Of a stretch of DNA of 6,184 nt, positions 1 to 3,866 are shown piece by piece. This DNA is from Clostridiales bacterium (lineage in GTDB: Bacteria; Bacillota; Clostridia; Oscillospirales; Acutalibacteraceae). The DNA lies in contig DYBQ01000107.1 of the NCBI GenBank assembly GCA_019418545.1, positions 1 to 6,184 of the forward strand. Direction: 5' to 3'. A model generated the notes under the pieces. The model did not search any database and was not told the DNA's origin. It saw only the letters and a program-made list of their open reading frames with translations. Each line of letters opens with the position of its first letter. The stretch's first letter is position 1. The position numbers and the translations under genes were made by a program.

Positions 1-48
1 CTAGTGAGCACTACGCTCATAGGGGTTCAAGTCCCCTCCCTCGCACCA
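1..48 (+). tRNA. tRNA-Leu, 3' part (5' end outside window)
   Basis: The first 48 bases fold as the 3' part of a class II tRNA. A long variable arm (TGAGC 5-9 paired with GCTCA 15-19) is followed by a T arm (AGGGG 21-25, loop TTCAAGT 26-32, CCCCT 33-37). Then come the 3' acceptor strand CCCTCGC (38-44), discriminator A45 and an encoded CCA (46-48). Bacterial tRNAs with a long variable arm are Leu, Ser or Tyr. A discriminator A disfavours Ser, and the implied 5' acceptor GCGAGGG fits Leu better than Tyr. The anticodon lies outside the window, so the isoacceptor cannot be named. Confidence 0.88.
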
Positions 49-53
49 TAACA

Positions 54-100
54 GAACCGACAGTTGATACAATTATCGACTGTCGGTTCGTTGTTTTTTT
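54..100 (+). terminator. Rho-independent terminator of the tRNA transcript
   Basis: GAACCGACAGT (54-64) pairs perfectly with ACTGTCGGTTC (79-89). The pairing continues inward through one G-T wobble to a four-base loop near 70-73. The stem is followed by a T-rich run (91-100). It begins six bases after the tRNA CCA end, so it ends the tRNA transcript and insulates it from what follows. Confidence 0.93.
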
Positions 101-288
101 ACTCAAAAATCAGTGCCGCAGCAGGGCTTTTTGGATTTGGTCTGCACCCCCGGAGAAGCATTGTGCCAAGAACTGAAAATTTCTTGCTATCGTTGGACTT
201 TTGTCTACTGAAAAATGGCCGTTTTGCGTTGTAAAGAACCCTGTATCGTTAGACTTATATGTCTATGGGTGCATATTAAAATATCGAG
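101..288. other. Intergenic stretch without a convincing gene
   Basis: This stretch lies between the tRNA terminator and a bidirectional terminator. Short open frames exist on both strands, but none has a start codon with a ribosome binding site and none encodes a recognisable protein. It contains two imperfect copies of a ~20-base sequence (188-207 and 244-265) and two copies of ACTGAAAA (172-179 and 207-214). The overall look is that of a non-coding or decayed intergenic element, possibly a sequence dispersed in the host genome. That cannot be tested from this window alone. Confidence 0.5.
188..265. repeat. Pair of imperfect direct repeats
   Basis: TATCGTTGGACTTTTGTCTA (188-207) recurs as a 22-base variant at 244-265 that begins TATCGTTAGACTT and ends ATGTCTA. 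The copies start 56 bases apart and differ by one substitution and a small length change in the centre. Each carries a short inverted pair: GAC...GTC in the first and TAGAC...GTCTA in the second. No gene is attached, so the role is unknown: regulator site, remnant of a mobile or dispersed repeat, or chance. Confidence 0.5.
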
Positions 289-334
289 AAAAAGGCTCGG
301 AGCCTGGGTATCATCCCAAGTTCCGAGCCTTTTT
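289..334. terminator. Bidirectional Rho-independent terminator
   Basis: AAAAAGGCTCGGA (289-301) is an exact inverted repeat of TCCGAGCCTTTTT (322-334). Imperfect inner pairing (TGGG 305-308 with CCCA 315-318) leaves a six-base loop. A-runs on one side and T-runs on the other give a U-tract on either strand. On the minus strand it is the first strong terminator after htrA and the VTC remnant, so it probably ends that transcript. The last recognisable codons of the remnant run straight into the stem. Confidence 0.9.
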
Positions 335-479
335 AGTCAATTCAACAAATACGGAGTCTTCTGTATTGGCTGGTTGATAGCTGCGCACTCTTAGTTTTTC
401 TTTATAAGCAGGTTTTTCCAGGGAGCGGCGAATTAACCGAAAGGTATTCGTGTCAAAAAAATGTTGCCTGATACGCCAT
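311..479 (-). pseudogene. Remnant of a VTC-domain (polyphosphate polymerase type) gene, deleted and frameshifted
   Basis: A good ribosome binding site (AGGAGA, minus strand 492-487) and an ATG at 479 start MAYQATFF, which stops at once at a TGA (455-453). One frame over, from 454, the strand reads FDTNTFRLIRRSLEKP and then AYKEKLRVRSY, later VFVELTKK. It hits a stop at 313-311 inside the neighbouring terminator. These blocks match the tunnel-domain pattern I know from bacterial VTC-domain proteins (YFDT, RRSLEKPVYKEKLRLRSY, VFVELKKK), and family members often begin MxYQxxFKRxE. The usual ~45-50 residues between the N-terminus and YFDT are missing, as is everything after VFVELKKK. The junction lies at a run of seven T (461-455). 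Removing one T would rejoin the frames. About 50 codons remain of a family usually over 200 residues, so no activity is expected. It lies 26 bases after htrA and was probably co-transcribed with it. Confidence 0.8.
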
Positions 480-505
480 TGTGAAGTCTCCTTTTTATTG
501 GGGAT

Positions 506-1492
506 TTAGTAATTGGAAGGGCTGTTCATCAGGGATTCCAGCCATTCTGTTACTTGGGAAATAGGAATTGCATATCCCATACCCTCTACACCGGTAGAAG
601 AAATTTTGGCGGTATTGATTCCAATGAGTTCACCGTCCATATTCAGCAAGGCACCGCCGCTATTGCCAGGGTTAATAGCGGCATCGGTCTGAATATAGGT
701 GGAAGTGGAGGAATCCTCACTGCTAATGGCGCGATTTACAGCACTTACAATACCGGTCGTCACAGATTGGCCATATCCCAAAGCATTGCCAATAGCAACG
801 ACTTGCTCACCCACGTTCAATTCGTCGGAATCTCCAATAGAGATAACAGAAATTTGGGAGAGGGTATCTTCACTTAATTCGGAGACAGAAACTTTAATTA
901 AAGCTAAGTCCAGGGTCTCATCATAACCACATAACTGTGCTTCGTAGGTTTCGTCATTTACAAAAGTAACAGACAGGGTGTCGGCATCTTCAACGACATG
1001 ATAGTTGGTAATCATATATAAGCCAGAATCCCCTGAATAAATAATGACGCCAGAGCCACAGCTAACAGTCTCTTCCGTTTGCATTGGCTGTTGCCCGCCC
1101 ATTCCAAATCTTCCAAAATAGTTCTCCACTTCTTGTACTGAAATATTGGTAACAGAAACTACAGCGGAAAGTCCAAGCGAGGCAATGGAGGAAACGTCCA
1201 AGCTTTGACTGGTACTTCCTGAATTAGAGCTATAGGAAGTGGATGATACCGTTAAGGCAGAAGAACTATTGGAAGTGCCCTGGAAAAAATCTACATTAGA
1301 TAAAAGCGTACTCACACCATAAAAACTTCCACTGGCCACGCTGCCAAACAATGCAGCACTCAATGTAATTGCCATAATCTTTTTAAGAATCCGATTTTTT
1401 TTCGGGGCAGCCGGAGTGGTTTGCTGTACGGGAACTTGTTCGTGAATATAGGAAGAGTCCTGATAAGTATAGTTGTTTTCATGTTTATACAT
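506..1492 (-). CDS. htrA: HtrA/DegP-type membrane-anchored serine protease lacking a PDZ domain
   Basis: The product (328 aa) is a trypsin-fold protease of the HtrA family, which degrades misfolded or damaged proteins at the outer face of the membrane. The order is a cytoplasmic N-tail (about 1-34), one membrane segment (about 35-58), a Ser/Thr-rich linker (about 68-100), then the protease domain. The catalytic triad is visible: His165 in TNYHVVEDA, Asp195 in DLALIKV and Ser278 in NPGNSGGALL. Topology should be N-in, C-out. The protein stops soon after GYAIPISQV, where HtrA proteins normally enter a PDZ domain, so it is about 70-100 residues shorter than usual. The ATG at 1492 is preferred because AAAGGAG lies 8 bases upstream. 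The in-frame TTG at 1510 overlaps that ribosome binding site. The gene lies downstream of a two-component operon on the same strand but behind a terminator, so it has its own promoter. Confidence 0.92.
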   Translation of the reverse strand: MYKHENNYTYQDSSYIHEQVPVQQTTPAAPKKNRILKKIMAITLSAALFGSVASGSFYGVSTLLSNVDFFQGTSNSSSALTVSSTSYSSNSGSTSQSLDVSSIASLGLSAVVSVTNISVQEVENYFGRFGMGGQQPMQTEETVSCGSGVIIYSGDSGLYMITNYHVVEDADTLSVTFVNDETYEAQLCGYDETLDLALIKVSVSELSEDTLSQISVISIGDSDELNVGEQVVAIGNALGYGQSVTTGIVSAVNRAISSEDSSTSTYIQTDAAINPGNSGGALLNMDGELIGINTAKISSTGVEGMGYAIPISQVTEWLESLMNSPSNY

Positions 1493-1537
1493 AATGATAA
1501 CTCCTTTCAAATTGCAGATGTTTTATTAACTGCCCCC

Positions 1538-1566
1538 AGTATACTATCGCTTCCTTAGTTGAACAT
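1538..1566 (-). promoter_or_regulatory. Probable htrA promoter
   Basis: On the minus strand a TATACT -10 box (1543-1538) lies about 45 bases upstream of the htrA start. The -35 position, 17 bases further upstream (1566-1561), reads ATGTTC, a poor match to TTGACA. A good -10 with a weak -35 covered by direct repeats is typical of a promoter that needs an activator. The ATAGTATA core also occurs at the promoter of the response regulator gene. Confidence 0.6.
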
Positions 1567-1593
1567 AAAATCGAACCTTAACTGAACTTAAAA
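1553..1593 (-). promoter_or_regulatory. Tandem repeats at the htrA promoter, likely response regulator sites
   Basis: On the minus strand GTTCA, GTTCG and GTTCA recur with starts 11 and 12 bases apart (plus-strand GAAC at 1584, 1573 and 1561). TTTTAAG (1593-1587) and TTAAGG (1580-1575) overlap them. Tandem half-sites about 11 bp apart, on one face of the helix, are how OmpR/PhoB-family regulators usually bind. The last copy covers the -35 position of htrA. Binding by the neighbouring regulator is inferred. Confidence 0.55.
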
Positions 1594-1600
1594 GTTTTTT

Positions 1601-1650
1601 TATCAAAACAACGAGCGGGCAGCTGCCATTTTCAGACAGCTGCCCGCTTG
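1601..1650 (-). terminator. Terminator of the two-component operon
   Basis: AGCGGGCAGCTG (1614-1625) pairs perfectly with CAGCTGCCCGCT (1637-1648) around an 11-base loop. On the minus strand the stem is followed by GTTGTTTTGATA, a moderately U-rich tail. It lies 30 bases beyond the kinase stop codon and separates that operon from htrA. The tail is not a perfect T-run, so some read-through into htrA is possible. Confidence 0.82.
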
Positions 1651-1679
1651 GGAAAAGATTCTGTTTTACAAATGGGGAT

Positions 1680-2930
1680 TCAGGCAGGAAAAGCCGTTGT
1701 AATCAGCAAAGATTTTTCATCTTCGGTTGCAGCGGTAATTTTACCCTTGTGTGCTTTTACAATCGCGGCAGCAATAGAAAGCCCTAGCCCATAACCGCCG
1801 GTTTGAGAATTTCGTGATTTGTCGGTGCGGTAAAACCGGTCAAACAAATGCTCCAGGTGTTCTTTGGAAATATGGTCGGTGGTATTATATACGCACAGAC
1901 GGATAAAACCTCCCTGCTTTTCCAGGCTAACAGAAATTTCTCCGCCTGGCTGAGGGGAATATTTGACAGCATTGTCCAAAAGAATGGTAATTAGGTGACG
2001 GATTGCTTTTTCATCTCCCAACATGGACAGCATAGGCTGAATTTTCATGCTGAGCTTTTTTTCTTGCGTTTTGATTAGGGACATAAAAGTTTCGGCTGTT
2101 TCTTCCACTACGTCGGAAACAGGGAAGTCAATCATTTGAAAATCAGGACGCTCTTCTTCCATTCGGGATAAAAGTATCAAAGAATTGGTCAATTGTGCCA
2201 GACGTTTTGTTTGCGTCTGGATATCGCTAAGCCACTCGTTTGTACCAAAGTCCATTTCCAATATTTCAGTATCAGCATCGATAATGGTAAGAGGGGTTTT
2301 TAATTCATGGCCAGCATCGGTGATAAACTGTTTTTGTTTTTGATAATTTTCCAAAAACGGTTTCACAATCCGCCCAGATAGAAATATCATTAAAAGGAAC
2401 ACTGCCAAAAGCCCGGCAGCAGCAACTCCCGTTCCCGTGAGTACATAGCTGCGGAAAGCTCCCAGGCTTCGCCCACAGTCCAGAAAAATAATATGGATTT
2501 CTGTGTCAACTGTATAGGATACATAACGATAGTCGTTGATAAACCCTTGGCTTCGCCCGCTGTTCAGCGCGGTTTCAGCATATGTAATGGCTGTAGAAGT
2601 ATCAATGGCTGCAATTTTTCCTGTATTCACAGCAATTACATTTTTTTCACTGCTAAGAAAAACAGAAAAATACCGCGATTCATAAGGCAATTCTGGAGAA
2701 GTGAGGTGGTCTTTTTTAGGAATGTTATCAGAGAAATGCCGGTCACCAGAGGGAGTGGACATGTCAGGAAAAGTACCATCGTTTGCTTTTAGAATGGACA
2801 AGATATCGTCAGCGTTTGTAATCACTTCCTGATAGTTCAGAATACTGGCGGCCCCCATAATTACCATTAATACAACAAAAAGAGAAACCATGGAAGCAAT
2901 TACGAATTTGATACGGAGCTTTTTTATCAT
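1680..2930 (-). CDS. Sensor histidine kinase of a two-component system
   Basis: The protein (416 aa) is a membrane sensor kinase that should phosphorylate the regulator encoded just upstream. It has a membrane segment at about 8-31, an extracytoplasmic sensor region of about 130 residues with no fold I recognise, and a second membrane segment at about 162-185. There is almost no room for a full HAMP domain before the dimerisation helix. The phospho-accepting histidine is His208 in FITDAGHELKTPLTII. The ATPase domain shows an N box (DNAVKYS, Asn320), an F box (LFDRFYRTD) and a glycine-rich G2 box (GGYGLGLS). The G1 box, normally DxGxGI, reads NTTDHI (from Asn349), a form I recall from related Clostridia kinases. 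The start codon overlaps the regulator stop as ATGA, with GGAGGA 6-7 bases upstream. Position next to htrA suggests it senses envelope stress, as CssS and CiaH do. The signal cannot be read from sequence. Confidence 0.92.
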   Translation of the reverse strand: MIKKLRIKFVIASMVSLFVVLMVIMGAASILNYQEVITNADDILSILKANDGTFPDMSTPSGDRHFSDNIPKKDHLTSPELPYESRYFSVFLSSEKNVIAVNTGKIAAIDTSTAITYAETALNSGRSQGFINDYRYVSYTVDTEIHIIFLDCGRSLGAFRSYVLTGTGVAAAGLLAVFLLMIFLSGRIVKPFLENYQKQKQFITDAGHELKTPLTIIDADTEILEMDFGTNEWLSDIQTQTKRLAQLTNSLILLSRMEEERPDFQMIDFPVSDVVEETAETFMSLIKTQEKKLSMKIQPMLSMLGDEKAIRHLITILLDNAVKYSPQPGGEISVSLEKQGGFIRLCVYNTTDHISKEHLEHLFDRFYRTDKSRNSQTGGYGLGLSIAAAIVKAHKGKITAATEDEKSLLITTAFPA

Positions 2931-3601
2931 GAGATTTCCTCCAGCGAGTATCCTGCATTTCGGGTTGCCTTAATTTGGATGTTGGCGTTAATAGCCGTCA
3001 GTTTCTTTCGTAGATAAGAAATATAGACCCAAACAACATTCATTTCAGCTTCGCTGTCATATCCCCAAATTTTTTCCATAAAGCGCTCGGAAGAAATCAG
3101 ATGATGAGGATTACTCATCAAAAGCTCCAGCATTTGAAACTCCTTATTTGCCAGACGGAAGCTGCCTGTTGGGGTTGAAAGTGTAAAGGTAGCTTGGTCC
3201 AGCGTGACGTTTCCCATGTGGAGCTGGGAGTTGGTTTGAGTAGTTTGTACCCGAGTCATCGCACGAATTCTGGCCAAAAGTTCCCGGGAATGAAAAGGTT
3301 TGGTCAGATAGTCGTTGGCTCCGCAGTCCAATCCCAAAACCTTGTCATCTACTTCTGATTTGGCAGTCAGCATCAATACGGGGATATTATTGCCATTGCT
3401 TCTAATTTCTTTTAGAACGGTAATGCCATCTACCTTAGGCATCATAATATCCAAAATAACGCCGTCATAGTTAGCGGTTTCCAAATATTCCAACGCAGCT
3501 TGGCCATCATAAACTGCATCTACGGAATAATGGCTCCTTTCAAGAATGGTTACCAATGCCTTTGAAAGCGATTTTTCGTCTTCAGCCAATAATAATCTCA
3601 T
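2927..3601 (-). CDS. OmpR-family response regulator
   Basis: The product (224 aa) is a DNA-binding regulator activated by phosphorylation. The receiver domain (1-~115) has the acidic pair Glu7/Asp8, the phospho-acceptor Asp51 in ILDIMMPKVDG, Thr79 in LMLTAKS and Lys101 in YLTKPF. The C-terminal winged helix (~125-224) has the usual landmarks LANKEFQMLELL, a recognition-helix region around WVYISYLRKKL, and the RNAGYSL hairpin. The ATG at 3601 is chosen because AAGGGG lies 8 bases upstream. A TTG at 3622 would add seven residues without a ribosome binding site and with no family match. It is the first gene of a two-gene operon with the kinase, overlapping it by four bases. Likely targets are its own promoter and that of htrA, which carry similar repeats. 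Confidence 0.93.
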   Translation of the reverse strand: MRLLLAEDEKSLSKALVTILERSHYSVDAVYDGQAALEYLETANYDGVILDIMMPKVDGITVLKEIRSNGNNIPVLMLTAKSEVDDKVLGLDCGANDYLTKPFHSRELLARIRAMTRVQTTQTNSQLHMGNVTLDQATFTLSTPTGSFRLANKEFQMLELLMSNPHHLISSERFMEKIWGYDSEAEMNVVWVYISYLRKKLTAINANIQIKATRNAGYSLEEIS

Positions 3602-3653
3602 AAAAGTTGCCCCTTCCCACAAAACTTAGTATAATATTGATATATCGTTTTTT

Positions 3654-3692
3654 ATTATACTATATCTTTTCTACTTAAAACAGAGTTAAAAA
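3654..3692 (-). promoter_or_regulatory. Promoter of the two-component operon with a tandem operator
   Basis: On the minus strand a TATAAT -10 box (3659-3654) follows ATAG. Upstream, TTTTAAC (3691-3685) and TTTTAAG (3680-3674) start exactly 11 bases apart, and the nearer copy overlaps the -35 position, which reads TGTTTT. Read as TTTAAC-N5-TTTAAG, this is one mismatch from the CiaR consensus of streptococci as I know it (TTTAAG-N5-TTTAAG). The fit suggests autoregulation. A second -10-like TATACT lies further downstream, near 3633-3628. Confidence 0.6.
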
Positions 3693-3866
3693 TGGATTGT
3701 AAAAACAGGAGTCCCATATCCGTTTGAGGATTCTTTTAGAATGGATAGGGAATGGGTGTGAAAGAAAAATAAAAAAATTGGGGATTTTGCGATTTTTTCT
3801 GTTTTTGGGGATTCATTTTGTATAGTGGTGCTTTGAAAATTATGATGCTAACGGGAGGCGTTATCG
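3693..3866 (+). other. Intergenic region upstream of the TIR-Sel1 gene
   Basis: This AT-rich stretch separates the divergent operons. It holds an imperfect hairpin at 3713-3750, two TTGGGGATT copies (3779-3787 and 3805-3813) and a TATAGT -10-like box (3821-3826) with no good -35. The TIR-Sel1 ribosome binding site GGGAGG (3853-3858) lies 8 bases before its ATG. I see no gene here. If TATAGT is the -10 box, transcription would start about 30 bases before the start codon. Confidence 0.45.
3713..3750. repeat. Imperfect compound inverted repeat
   Basis: CCC and TATCC (3713-3721, with one bulged A) can pair with GGATAGGG (3743-3750). Inside, ATTCT (3730-3734) pairs with AGAAT (3738-3742) over a three-base loop, leaving an eight-base bulge on one side. 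It has no T-run on the plus strand and only a displaced TTTTT on the minus strand, so it is a poor terminator. It could be a protein site or chance. Confidence 0.3.

Noticed and set aside
1..48. tRNA 3' end as an attachment site of an integrated element
   Set aside because: I found no second copy of the tRNA 3' end in the window and no integrase gene. An outside partner copy cannot be excluded.
554..877. 107-codon open frame on the plus strand
   Set aside because: It is antisense to the protease domain of htrA. Its Gly-rich look reflects the complement of conserved HtrA codons, and it has no ribosome binding site.
1493..1510. Upstream TTG start for htrA
   Set aside because: The extra six codons overlap the AAAGGAG ribosome binding site that serves the ATG at 1492.
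3602..3622. Upstream TTG start for the response regulator
   Set aside because: The seven added residues precede the family-typical MRLLLAEDE start and contain the AAGGGG ribosome binding site of the ATG at 3601.
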